Below are positions 24,955-33,833 of a stretch of 64,000 bases of DNA, piece after piece. Source of the stretch: Cryobacterium inferilacus (lineage in GTDB: Bacteria > Actinomycetota > Actinomycetes > Actinomycetales > Microbacteriaceae); assembly GCF_019599185.1 (NCBI RefSeq), contig NZ_JAIEUL010000013.1, positions 62,001-126,000 on the forward strand, written 5' to 3'. The translations under genes were made by a program, and so were the position numbers. How positions within the stretch are numbered: the stretch's first letter is position 1; each line of letters opens with the position of its first letter. The notes beneath the pieces were generated by a model, which was given only the letters and a program-made list of their open reading frames with translations, ran no database searches and had not been told where the DNA came from.

Positions 24955-25800
24955 ATGATTTCCGCTCCGCTCGCACCCGCCGACATCCGACTGATCGCCT
25001 CCGACATGGACGGCACCCTCCTCGATGGTGACGGCCGGGTGCCGGCGAATTTCTGGCCGCTGCTCGAGCGCATCCTGGCCGCCGGCATCCTGTTCTCGCC
25101 GGCGAGCGGGCGGCAGTACCAGACCCTGCAGGCCGTGTTCGGCGACAGGGCCGGACTGGTCTACATCGCCGAGAACGGCACGAACATCGTTCAGGACGGC
25201 CGCACGATCGCCCTGGAACCCGTCGTCCCTGCGATCATCGCCCCCGTCGTCGAGTGGGTGCGGGCCACAGCGGCCGCCGGTGCCGACCTCGGCATCGTCG
25301 TGTGCGGAGCCGGGAGCGCCTACATCGAACGTGCCGACGAGGCATTCGTCGCGCAGGTGCGCCCGTACTACGCGGCGCTCGAGCTCGTCGACGACGTCAT
25401 CGCGGCCGCCGCGGCAGACGACGTGCTCAAGCTCGCCATCTTCGACGCCGGCCGGGCGGAGACCCGCACAGGACCGGCCGTCATCGCGCTCGGGCTTCCC
25501 GCAGACGTGGTCGTCTCCGGCCAGAACTGGGTCGACATCATGCGCCCTGGCGCCAACAAGGGGAAGGCGCTGTTGCACCTGCAGAAGCACCTCGGCATCA
25601 GCAGGGAACAGACCATGGCGTTCGGCGACTACCTCAACGACACCGAGCTTCTCGACGCGGCCGGGCACTCATACGCCATGGCGAACGCCCACCCGAGCAT
25701 CCGTGCCAGGGCCAGGTACCAGGCGCCCTCGAACCTGGACGAGGGCGTCATCACCAGCATCCTCGCCGCCCTGCCCGACCTCGCGCCGGCGGTGGCCTAG
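24955..25800 (+). CDS. Cof-type HAD-IIB family hydrolase
   Basis: A 281-residue phosphatase-like protein. HAD motif I is IASDMDGTLLDGDG (about residues 14-27, nucleophile Asp17 and Asp19), motif II is SPASGRQY, motif III a Lys in NKGKALLHL and motif IV AFGDYLNDTELLDAAG. The cap domain between motifs II and III is of the C2B type that defines Cof proteins. Likely substrates are sugar phosphates or flavin/pyridoxal phosphates; not assignable here. TACCCT at 24943-24948 ends 6 bases before the ATG, again consistent with a leaderless start. Its stop shares CTAG with the convergent CorC gene. Confidence 0.93.
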   Translation: MISAPLAPADIRLIASDMDGTLLDGDGRVPANFWPLLERILAAGILFSPASGRQYQTLQAVFGDRAGLVYIAENGTNIVQDGRTIALEPVVPAIIAPVVEWVRATAAAGADLGIVVCGAGSAYIERADEAFVAQVRPYYAALELVDDVIAAAAADDVLKLAIFDAGRAETRTGPAVIALGLPADVVVSGQNWVDIMRPGANKGKALLHLQKHLGISREQTMAFGDYLNDTELLDAAGHSYAMANAHPSIRARARYQAPSNLDEGVITSILAALPDLAPAVA

Positions 25801-26855
25801 AGGCGCCGGGTGGCGTCCTGCACTTCGCCGACGAGTTCCTCGATGATGTCCTCGAGGAAGAGCACCCCGGTGGCCTCGCCGGTGGCGGTGAAGGTGCGGG
25901 CCAGGTGGGCGCCGGAGCGCCGCATCGTGGCCAGGGCGTCCTCAAGGTCGGTGTCCTCGAAGATCGACACCAGCTGCCGGATCAGCTTGGCCGGGATCGG
26001 GTCGGTGTAGCCGTTCCGGCCGGTGACGACCGGGTCGACGTTGAGGCCGAGCACGTCCTTGAGGTGGATGTAACCGGCCGGTTCGCCCCCGCCGCTGTCG
26101 AGCACATACCGGGAGAACCCGTGCCGGGTGACGGCCTTCTCCACGTCGGCGGGCGTCGCCGCCTCCGGCAGGCTGACCAGCTGGTCCAGTGGCACGGCGA
26201 TGTCCCTGGCCTTCTTGGTGGTGAACTCGAACGCCGCGGTGAGGGCCCCTGAGTCGTCGCTGAGCACCCCTTCCCTGGTGGACTGCGACACGATGGTCGC
26301 CACTTCGTCGAGGGTGTACGTGCTCGTCGCCTCGTCCTTGGGCGATACGCCGAACAGGCGCAGCACCCCGTTCGCGGTGGAGTTCAATGCCACGATGACG
26401 GGCTTGACGAGCCGGCCAAAGAACACCAGCGGCGGTGCCAGGATCAGCACGGCCTGGTCGGGAATGGAGAAGGACAGGTTCTTGGGCACCATCTCGCCGA
26501 AGACCACATGCAGGTACGACACGATCAGCAGCGCGATGATGAACGCGATGGTGCCGATGGCTTCCTCAGGCAGCCCGGTGAGCGCCAGCGGAATCTCGAG
26601 CAGGTGGTGGATGGCCGGTTCGGACACGTTCAGGATCAGCAGCGAACACACCGTGATGCCCAACTGGGAGGTCGCCAGCATCAGCGTGGCGTGCTCCATC
26701 GCCCACAGGGCGGTCTTGGCGCTGCGCTTACCGGCATCGGCAAGGGGTTCGATCTGGGAGCGGCGTGCGGAGATCACGGCGAACTCGGCGGCGACGAAGA
26801 AGGCGTTGCCGAGCAGGAGCACGAACAGCCAGGCGAGGCCGGCCCAGTCGTTCAT
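25797..26855 (-). CDS. CorC/CNNM-type membrane protein with CBS domains (hemolysin family)
   Basis: A 352-residue protein with an N-terminal DUF21 membrane domain (three or four helices, residues about 1-150; signature EFAVISARRSQIE and FGEMVPKNLSFS). A CBS pair follows at about 205-330, ending in VLFLEDIIEELVGEVQDATRR. The family exports or senses Mg2+ or Co2+; the hemolysin label is historical. Unlike its neighbour it lacks the C-terminal CorC_HlyC domain. Its ATG overlaps the stop of the upstream paralogue by 4 bases, so the pair is translated together and may form heterodimers. Confidence 0.9.
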   Translation of the reverse strand: MNDWAGLAWLFVLLLGNAFFVAAEFAVISARRSQIEPLADAGKRSAKTALWAMEHATLMLATSQLGITVCSLLILNVSEPAIHHLLEIPLALTGLPEEAIGTIAFIIALLIVSYLHVVFGEMVPKNLSFSIPDQAVLILAPPLVFFGRLVKPVIVALNSTANGVLRLFGVSPKDEATSTYTLDEVATIVSQSTREGVLSDDSGALTAAFEFTTKKARDIAVPLDQLVSLPEAATPADVEKAVTRHGFSRYVLDSGGGEPAGYIHLKDVLGLNVDPVVTGRNGYTDPIPAKLIRQLVSIFEDTDLEDALATMRRSGAHLARTFTATGEATGVLFLEDIIEELVGEVQDATRRL

Positions 26856-28249
26856 CGGTCGCTCACCCCCGTGGCGTGCCCGGTGGAGTCAGGTGAGGTG
26901 GTCACTGCTGCTTTCTGCACGGTGCGCACGGCACCTGTCGTGGGTGGGCCGGGCTCGACCGGGTCAGGGGTGTAGCGCAGCCGATCGATCCGGCGGCCGT
27001 CCAACCTCTCCACCCGCAGGGTGCCGGTGGGGATGCGCACGGTGTCGCCGACGACGGGCAGCCGGCCGAGTTCGCTCATGACGAATCCGGCGACGGTCTC
27101 GTAGGGGCCGTCTTCCGGCACAATCAGCCCGGCCCGTTCGTGCAGCTCGTCCGGTCGCAGCATGCCGGGGAAGGTCAGGGACCCCGGCGAGCGGACGATA
27201 CCGGCCCTGGTGCGGTCGTGCTCGTCGGCGACCTCGCCGACGAGCTCCTCCACCAGGTCTTCGAGGGTGACGACGCCGGCGGTTCCGCCGTATTCGTCGA
27301 CCACGACGGCCATCTGGAAGCCGCGGCCGCGCAGCTCGCCGAGCAGCCCGTCGAGTTTCATGGTTTCCGGCACCCGCAGCGCCTCGGATTGCAAGGCAGA
27401 CACCGGCACATCCGCTCGTCTCGTGCGGGGAACGGCCACGGCCTGCTTCACGTGCACGATGCCCACGACGTCGTCGGCGCTCTCGTCGATGACGGGGAAC
27501 CGGGAGTAGCCGGTCTGCCGGGTGAGGTCGATGACGGCCTGGGCGCTGGCGGTGCGCTGGATGCTCGCGACCCTGGGACGCGGTGTCATCACGTCGGAGG
27601 CGGTGTGCCCGGAGAACAGCAGGGTGCGGTGCAGCAGGGTGGCTGTGTCGGCCTCGAGCAGGCCGGCGCTGGCCGACCGGCGCACGAGAGACGACAGCTC
27701 CTCGGCGGTGCGGGCGCCGGAGATCTCCTCCTTGGGCTCGATGCCGACCATGCGCAACAGGCCGTTCGCGCTCTCGTTCAGCACCGTCACTGCGGGCTTG
27801 AACACCGTGGTGAACGCGGTCTGGAACGGGATGACGATCTTGGCGGTCGGGATCGGCAGCGCCAGGGCGAAGTTCTTGGGCACGAGCTCGCCGACGATCA
27901 TCGACACCAGGGTGGCGAGCACGATCGCGACGGCCGACCCCACCACCGGTACGACCGGTTCGGGGATACCGACCAGGGCGAGCGGCCCCGCGAGCAGCGA
28001 GCTGATCGCCGGCTCCAACGCATACCCGGTGAGCAGTGTGGTCAGGGTGATGCCCAGCTGGGCGCTGGAGAGGTGCGTCGAGGTGATCTTCAACGCGGCG
28101 ATGGTCATCGCCAGGCGGGTCTCGCCGCGGTCACGGCGGGCCTCGAGGTCGGACCGGTCGAGGTTGACCAGCGCGAATTCGCTGGCCACGAACAGGCCGG
28201 TGCCCAGGGTCAGAAGCAACCCGACACCGAGCATGATCCACTCATACAC
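26852..28249 (-). CDS. CorC/CNNM-type membrane protein with CBS and CorC_HlyC domains
   Basis: A 465-residue paralogue of the next gene. DUF21 membrane domain at about residues 1-190 (SEFALVNLDRSDLEARRDRGE; MIVGELVPKNFALALP), two CBS motifs at about 215-345 (VMTPRPRVASI; VVDEYGGTAGVVTLEDLVEELVGEV) and a CorC_HlyC domain at about 365-440 (GMLRPDELHERAGL ... RLPVVGDTV). It ends in a Thr/Ser/Pro-rich tail. Role by family: divalent cation efflux or homeostasis. GTG start; the 115 bases between it and guaB1 hold no recognisable gene and probably its promoter. Confidence 0.92.
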   Translation of the reverse strand: MYEWIMLGVGLLLTLGTGLFVASEFALVNLDRSDLEARRDRGETRLAMTIAALKITSTHLSSAQLGITLTTLLTGYALEPAISSLLAGPLALVGIPEPVVPVVGSAVAIVLATLVSMIVGELVPKNFALALPIPTAKIVIPFQTAFTTVFKPAVTVLNESANGLLRMVGIEPKEEISGARTAEELSSLVRRSASAGLLEADTATLLHRTLLFSGHTASDVMTPRPRVASIQRTASAQAVIDLTRQTGYSRFPVIDESADDVVGIVHVKQAVAVPRTRRADVPVSALQSEALRVPETMKLDGLLGELRGRGFQMAVVVDEYGGTAGVVTLEDLVEELVGEVADEHDRTRAGIVRSPGSLTFPGMLRPDELHERAGLIVPEDGPYETVAGFVMSELGRLPVVGDTVRIPTGTLRVERLDGRRIDRLRYTPDPVEPGPPTTGAVRTVQKAAVTTSPDSTGHATGVSDR

Positions 28250-28364
28250 TGGCGGCCCCGACGAGGGTCACGAGCGAGGAGGTATGGTCGTGCGAAATCG
28301 CGGCAGGGGGGTCGTCCATTAGAGGGTCAACTCTACCTGGGCTGCCTGGTCGCTGTCGTGTGAG

Positions 28365-29804
28365 TCACCAGGAGACGACAAGGGCCTTGCCCTCCTCGTA
28401 ACCTGCCGCCGACTGGATGCCGACCTTCGCCCGATCGTGGAATTCGGCCACGCTGGCCGCCCCCGCGTAGGTGAACGAGCTGCGCACGCCTGAGGTGATC
28501 ATGTCGAGCAGGTCCTCGAGCGAGGGCCGCAGCGGGTCGAGGTAGATCTTCGAACTGGAGATCCCCTCGGCGAACAGCGTCTTGCGGGCCAGTTCGTAGG
28601 CGTCCAGCCTGTCGAAGCGTTGCTGGACGGCCTTGGTCGACGCCATCCCCCAGCTCTCCTTGTACAGCGCACCTGAGGCGTCGGTGTCCAGCTCGCCCGG
28701 AGCCTCGATGGTGCCGGCGAACCAGGAACCGATCATCACTGAGGCGGCCCCGGCGGCGAGCGCGAGGGCCACATCGCGTGGGTAGCGCACCCCGCCGTCC
28801 GCCCAGACGTGCGCACCGAGCTTGCCTGCCGCCTCGGCGGTCTCGAGCACGGCGGAGAACTGCGGGCGGCCCACGGCGGTCATCATGCGGGTGGTGCACA
28901 TCGCGCCGGGGCCCACCCCGACCTTGATGATGTCCGCGCCGGCGCCGACGAGGTGCTCCACGGCATCCGAGGTGACGACGTTGCCGGCGACGATGGGGAT
29001 GCCCAGCTTGAGCGCCGAGACCGTCTTGAGGGCCCGGATCATGCCGTCCTGGTGGCCGTGGGCGGTGTCGAGCACGAGCACGTCCACCCCGGCGGCGGCG
29101 AGCGCGCGGGCCTTCGCGGCGACGTCACCGTTGATGCCGACGGCGGCGGCCACGAGCAGTCGCCCTGCGCTGTCGACGGCCGGCTGGTACAGCGTCGAGC
29201 GCAGGGCGCTCTTGCGGCTGAGGGTGCCGATCAGCTTGCCGCGCAGCAGCACGGGCGCGAAGTCGAGCTCGGCGGCGGTCATCACGTCGAATGCCCCACG
29301 GGCGCTGTCGATGTCCTCGGCGTCGAGGGAGGTCAACGGTCCGTGCAGCAGGTCGCCGAGACGGGCATCCGGCAGGGCAGAGGCGAGTCTGGCCGCGTCG
29401 ATGCAGCCCACGTAGGTGTCATCACTGTCGTGGATGACCAGACCCTGCCCCTCCACCGGCGGCACCTGGCGCAGCGCGTCGGCGACGGTGGCGTCCGGTG
29501 CGAACACGAACGGGGTGTCGTAGCGCACGGGTTGGGCCTTCACCCAGCGGATGGCGGCGTCCAGGTCCTGCAGGTGCATGTCCTGGGGCAACACGCCGAG
29601 GCCGCCGCGCCGGGCGAGGGAGGCCGCCAGGCGCGGGCCGGTGACCGAGTTCATGTTCGCCGAGACGATCGGAATCGTCGCTGCGGTGCCGTCACCCGGA
29701 GCGAGTGACACGTCCAAACGGCTGTTGATCTCCGACTGGCTGGGCACCAGGAAGACGTCGGAATAGGTCAAATCGTGGCTGGGTACTGCTCCATAGAACT
29801 GCAT
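28365..29804 (-). CDS. guaB1: GuaB1-family IMP dehydrogenase-related protein (probable GMP reductase)
   Basis: A 479-residue IMPDH/GMPR-fold enzyme. DLTYSDVFLVPSQSE opens the barrel, a CBS pair occupies about residues 93-205, and the catalytic cysteine is Cys303 in GVGPGAMCTTRMMT. ADGGVRYPRDVALALAAGA follows as the phosphate-binding loop. In mycobacteria this subfamily acts as GMP reductase, returning GMP to IMP, rather than as IMPDH; I extend that by family. ATG 29804 is chosen because other members begin at this point; TAGCGT ends 7 bases upstream, so the message is likely leaderless. Divergent from kgd. Confidence 0.9.
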   Translation of the reverse strand: MQFYGAVPSHDLTYSDVFLVPSQSEINSRLDVSLAPGDGTAATIPIVSANMNSVTGPRLAASLARRGGLGVLPQDMHLQDLDAAIRWVKAQPVRYDTPFVFAPDATVADALRQVPPVEGQGLVIHDSDDTYVGCIDAARLASALPDARLGDLLHGPLTSLDAEDIDSARGAFDVMTAAELDFAPVLLRGKLIGTLSRKSALRSTLYQPAVDSAGRLLVAAAVGINGDVAAKARALAAAGVDVLVLDTAHGHQDGMIRALKTVSALKLGIPIVAGNVVTSDAVEHLVGAGADIIKVGVGPGAMCTTRMMTAVGRPQFSAVLETAEAAGKLGAHVWADGGVRYPRDVALALAAGAASVMIGSWFAGTIEAPGELDTDASGALYKESWGMASTKAVQQRFDRLDAYELARKTLFAEGISSSKIYLDPLRPSLEDLLDMITSGVRSSFTYAGAASVAEFHDRAKVGIQSAAGYEEGKALVVSW

Positions 29805-29938
29805 GTTTTTAACGCTAGTCCCCACGAGCCGTACCGGCGCAGCACCGTAAGGGGATTAGTCTTGATATCAACACACTGACCCGGCGGTTGTGATCGCCAT
29901 GGACAATCAGAATCAACGAAGAGAGTGGGCGATCAGCT

Positions 29939-32900
29939 GTGTCGAACCAGTTGACCGGCGGTGGGTCCGAAGAAACGGCCTCTGCTGAATTCGGAGCCAA
30001 TGAATGGCTCGTAGACGAATTTTACGAACGTTACCTCATCGACAAGAACTCGGTGGACCAGTCCTGGTGGCCGATCCTGGACAGCTACCACCAGACCGCG
30101 ACCGCGGGCAACCCGCCCGCTGACGCCGAGCCGGCTTCGGAGGGCGCGTCCGCCGTCGCTGCTCCGGCCGCTGCCGAGGTGCCCCCGTTGGCCGAGGAGC
30201 CCGCCACGCCGACGGCGCCGGCGGCGACCCCCACCGCGGACGCGCACCCGGTCACCGCGCCGATCCCGGTGATCGGCGGCCCGCGCACCGCGCGCACCAC
30301 CTCGATCGCGCCCAAGCCGGAACCGGTGCCGGCCGACGCTCCCATCACCAGCCCACAGCCCGTGGTCTCCGATGTGGCCGCGCCCACGCCGCCGCAGGAT
30401 GTCGCGACGCCGCTGCGCGGAATGGCCAAGAGCCTGGCGGCCAACATGGCGACCAGCCTGACCGTGCCGACGGCCACCAGCGTGCGCACCATCCCCGCCA
30501 AGCTGCTCATCGACAACCGCATCGTGATCAACAACCACATGAAGCGGGCCCGCGGCGGCAAGGTGTCGTTCACCCACCTCATCGGTTGGGCGCTGATCCG
30601 GGCGCTCAAGATGTTCCCCAGCCAGAACGTCTACTACGACGAGCAGGGCGGCAAGCCCTCCGTCATCGCCCCGGCGCACGTGGGCCTGGGCATCGCGATC
30701 GACCTGCCCAAGCCGGACGGCACCCGGTCGCTGATGGTCCCGGCCATCAAGCGCGCGGACACCATGTCGTTCGGCGAGTACCTCAGCTCCTACGAGGACC
30801 TCGTCGGCCGCGCCCGCAAGGGCAAGCTCACCGCCGATGACTTCTCCGGCGCGACGGTGTCGCTCACCAACCCCGGCGGCATCGGCACCGTGCACTCCGT
30901 ACCGCGGCTGATGAAGGGCCAGGGCTGCATCATCGGCGCCGGCGCCCTCGACTACCCGGCCGAGTTCATGGGCGCGAGCGTCAAGACGCTCACCAGCCTC
31001 GCCATCTCCAAGACCATCACCCTCACCAGCACCTACGACCACCGGGTCATCCAAGGTGCAGGCTCCGGCGAGTTCCTCAAGATCGTGCACGAGCTGCTCA
31101 TCGGCCAGCACAACTTCTACGAGGACATCTTCGCCGCGATGCGGATCCCGTACGACCCGATCCACTGGGCGCCGGACATCAGCGTCGACCTGGCCAGCGC
31201 CGTCGACAAGACCGCCCGCGTGCAGGAACTGATCAACGCCTACCGGGTACGCGGTCACCTGATGGCCGACATCGACCCGCTCGAGTACAAGCAGCGCACC
31301 CACCCCGACCTGGACATCGCCAGCCACGGGCTGACCTTCTGGGACCTGGACCGGGAGTTCATCACGGGCGGCTTCGGTACCAAGCGCACCATGCTGCTGC
31401 GCGACATCCTCGGCGTGCTGCGGGACTCGTACTGCCGCACCACTGGCATCGAGTACATGCACATCCAGGACCCGGCCCAGCGCAAGTGGGTGCAGGAGAA
31501 GATGGAGAAGACCTACGTCAAGCCCACCCACGACGAGCAGATGCGCATCCTCGGCAAGCTCAACGAGGCCGAGGCGTTCGAGACGTTCCTGCAGACCAAG
31601 TACGTCGGCCAGAAGCGCTTCAGCCTCGAGGGCGGCGAGTCCACCATCGCCCTGCTCGATGCGATCCTGCAGGGTTCTGCGGATGCCGGCCTCGACGAGG
31701 TCGCCATCGGCATGGCCCATCGTGGTCGCCTGAACGTGCTCACCAACATCGCCGGCAAGACCTACGGCCAGATCTTCCGCGAGTTCGAGGGCACCCAGGA
31801 CCCGCGCAGCGTGCAGGGCTCAGGCGACGTGAAGTACCACCTCGGCACCGAGGGCACCTTCCGCGGCGAGAACGGCGAGGAGGTGGCCGTGTACCTGGCC
31901 GCCAACCCGTCCCACCTCGAGGCCGTCGACGGTGTGCTCGAGGGCATCGTGCGGGCCAAGCAGGACCGCAAGCCCATCGGCACCTTCTCCACCCTGCCCG
32001 TGCTGGTGCACGGCGACGCGGCCATGGCCGGCCAGGGCGTGGTGCTCGAGACGCTTCAGATGTCGCAGCTGCGCGGCTACCGCACCGGCGGCACCATCCA
32101 CATCGTCGTCAACAACCAGGTCGGCTTCACGACGCCTCCGGGTGAGGGCCGCACCTCGGTGTATTCCACCGACGTCGCCAAGACCATCCAGGCGCCGATC
32201 TTCCACGTGAACGGGGACGACCCGGAGGCCGTGGTGCGCGTCGCCGAGCTGGCGTTCGCCTACCGGCAGGAATTCAAGCGCGACGTCGTCATCGACCTGG
32301 TCTGCTACCGCAGGCGCGGCCACAACGAGGGTGACGACCCCTCGATGACCCAGCCGCTGATGTACAACCTGATCGAGGCCAAGCGGAGTGTGCGCAAGCT
32401 CTACACCGAAGCCCTGGTCGGACGCGGTGACATCACCCAGGCCGAGTTCGAGGCCGCCCACGCCGACTTCCAGGATCGCCTGGAACGGGCGTTCCTGGAG
32501 ACCCACGCGGCCCAGACCTCGTCCATCCCGATCATCACCGATGAGGTCGCAACGGCTCAGCGGGGCCTCGCCGGCTCCGGCGCGCCGGACGACACCGTCG
32601 GCGAACCCCTCACCACCGGTGTGCCGGAGAGCGTCGTGCACCTCATCGGTGACACGTTCAACAACAAGCCCGCCGGTTTCACCGTGCACAACAAGCTGCA
32701 GCAGCTGCTGCAGAAGCGTCTGGACATGAGCCGCAACGGCAACATCGACTGGAGCTTCGGCGAGCTGCTGGCCCTCGGGTCTGTTCTGCTCGAGGGCACC
32801 CCGGTGCGGTTCGCCGGCCAGGATGCCCGCCGCGGAACCTTCGTGCAGCGCCACGCCGTGCTGCACGACAGGGTCAACGGCCAGGAGTGGCTGCCGCTGG

Positions 32901-33763
32901 CGAACCTGAGCGAGAACCAGGCCAGGTTCTGGATCTACGACACCCTGCTCAGCGAATACGCGGCCATGGGCTTCGAGTACGGCTACTCGGTCGAGCGGGC
33001 CGACGCCCTCGTGCTCTGGGAGGCTCAGTTCGGCGACTTCGCCAACGGCGCCCAGACCATCATCGACGAGTTCATTTCCTCTGCGGAGCAGAAGTGGGGC
33101 CAGCGTTCGAGTGTCGTGCTGCTGCTGCCGCACGGCTACGAGGGCCAGGGCCCTGACCACTCCTCCGCCCGGATCGAGCGGTACCTGCAGATGTGCGCCG
33201 AGAACAACATGACCGTCGCACGCCCGTCCACGCCGGCGTCGTACTTCCACCTGCTGCGCCGTCAGGCGTACATGCGGCCGCGGCGTCCGCTCATCGTCTT
33301 CACCCCGAAGTCGATGCTGCGCCTGCGCGGGGCGACCAGCCCCGTCGCCGACTTCACCGGCGGCCGGTTCGAACCGGTGATCGACGATGCTCGCATCCAG
33401 GACAAGTCCGCCGTCAAGCGGGTGCTGTTCATGGCGGGCAAGCTCTACTACGACCTGCTGGCCGACCTCGAGAAGAACCCGAACCCCGAGATCGCGCTCG
33501 TTCGTCTGGAGCAGTTCTACCCGCTGCCCGGCGCCGAACTCAAGCAGGTCGCCGAGCAGTACCCGAACGCCGAGCTGGCCTGGGTGCAGGACGAGCCGGA
33601 GAACCAGGGCGCCTGGCCGTTCTTCTACCTGCAGACCAACAAGCTGGGCACCCGCCCGATCCGGTTGTTCTCCCGCGCCGCTTCCGCGTCGCCTGCGGCC
33701 GGTTCGGCCAAGCGGCACGCTGCGGAGCAGGCCGAGCTGATCAAGAACGCGCTCACCCTCTAG
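29939..33763 (+). CDS. kgd: Multifunctional 2-oxoglutarate dehydrogenase E1/E2 (Kgd/OdhA)
   Basis: A 1274-residue actinobacterial fusion. It starts with the E1 N-terminal motif EFGANEWLVDEFYERYL (about 17-33), then an Ala/Pro-rich linker (about 55-145), an E2-type acyltransferase domain without lipoyl domain (about 150-375; TYDHRVIQGAGSGEF gives the catalytic His near 367), and the thiamine-diphosphate E1 part (about 400-1274; GMAHRGRLNVL, HGDAAMAGQG, RRGHNEGDDPS). It provides the 2-oxoglutarate decarboxylase/dehydrogenase step of the TCA cycle in complex with AceF and Lpd. In relatives the FHA protein GarA/OdhI inhibits it; no such gene is here. GTG start with only a weak purine run upstream. 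A hairpin terminator follows. Confidence 0.97.
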   Translation: MSNQLTGGGSEETASAEFGANEWLVDEFYERYLIDKNSVDQSWWPILDSYHQTATAGNPPADAEPASEGASAVAAPAAAEVPPLAEEPATPTAPAATPTADAHPVTAPIPVIGGPRTARTTSIAPKPEPVPADAPITSPQPVVSDVAAPTPPQDVATPLRGMAKSLAANMATSLTVPTATSVRTIPAKLLIDNRIVINNHMKRARGGKVSFTHLIGWALIRALKMFPSQNVYYDEQGGKPSVIAPAHVGLGIAIDLPKPDGTRSLMVPAIKRADTMSFGEYLSSYEDLVGRARKGKLTADDFSGATVSLTNPGGIGTVHSVPRLMKGQGCIIGAGALDYPAEFMGASVKTLTSLAISKTITLTSTYDHRVIQGAGSGEFLKIVHELLIGQHNFYEDIFAAMRIPYDPIHWAPDISVDLASAVDKTARVQELINAYRVRGHLMADIDPLEYKQRTHPDLDIASHGLTFWDLDREFITGGFGTKRTMLLRDILGVLRDSYCRTTGIEYMHIQDPAQRKWVQEKMEKTYVKPTHDEQMRILGKLNEAEAFETFLQTKYVGQKRFSLEGGESTIALLDAILQGSADAGLDEVAIGMAHRGRLNVLTNIAGKTYGQIFREFEGTQDPRSVQGSGDVKYHLGTEGTFRGENGEEVAVYLAANPSHLEAVDGVLEGIVRAKQDRKPIGTFSTLPVLVHGDAAMAGQGVVLETLQMSQLRGYRTGGTIHIVVNNQVGFTTPPGEGRTSVYSTDVAKTIQAPIFHVNGDDPEAVVRVAELAFAYRQEFKRDVVIDLVCYRRRGHNEGDDPSMTQPLMYNLIEAKRSVRKLYTEALVGRGDITQAEFEAAHADFQDRLERAFLETHAAQTSSIPIITDEVATAQRGLAGSGAPDDTVGEPLTTGVPESVVHLIGDTFNNKPAGFTVHNKLQQLLQKRLDMSRNGNIDWSFGELLALGSVLLEGTPVRFAGQDARRGTFVQRHAVLHDRVNGQEWLPLANLSENQARFWIYDTLLSEYAAMGFEYGYSVERADALVLWEAQFGDFANGAQTIIDEFISSAEQKWGQRSSVVLLLPHGYEGQGPDHSSARIERYLQMCAENNMTVARPSTPASYFHLLRRQAYMRPRRPLIVFTPKSMLRLRGATSPVADFTGGRFEPVIDDARIQDKSAVKRVLFMAGKLYYDLLADLEKNPNPEIALVRLEQFYPLPGAELKQVAEQYPNAELAWVQDEPENQGAWPFFYLQTNKLGTRPIRLFSRAASASPAAGSAKRHAAEQAELIKNALTL

Positions 33764-33784
33764 GCAGAACGCGAACGAAGGCAC

Positions 33785-33822
33785 GAAGAAGGGCCGCACC
33801 CCACGGGGTGCGGCCCTTCTTC
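33785..33822. terminator. Bidirectional hairpin terminator between kgd and the MMPL gene
   Basis: A near-perfect hairpin with stem GAAGAAGGGCCGCACC and its complement around a short C/ACGG loop region. The arms end in CTTCTT on either strand, giving a T-rich exit in both directions. It lies between two convergent genes, 21 bases after the kgd stop and 11 bases from the end of the MMPL gene. Confidence 0.85.
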
Positions 33823-33833
33823 GCTGAGCGGGG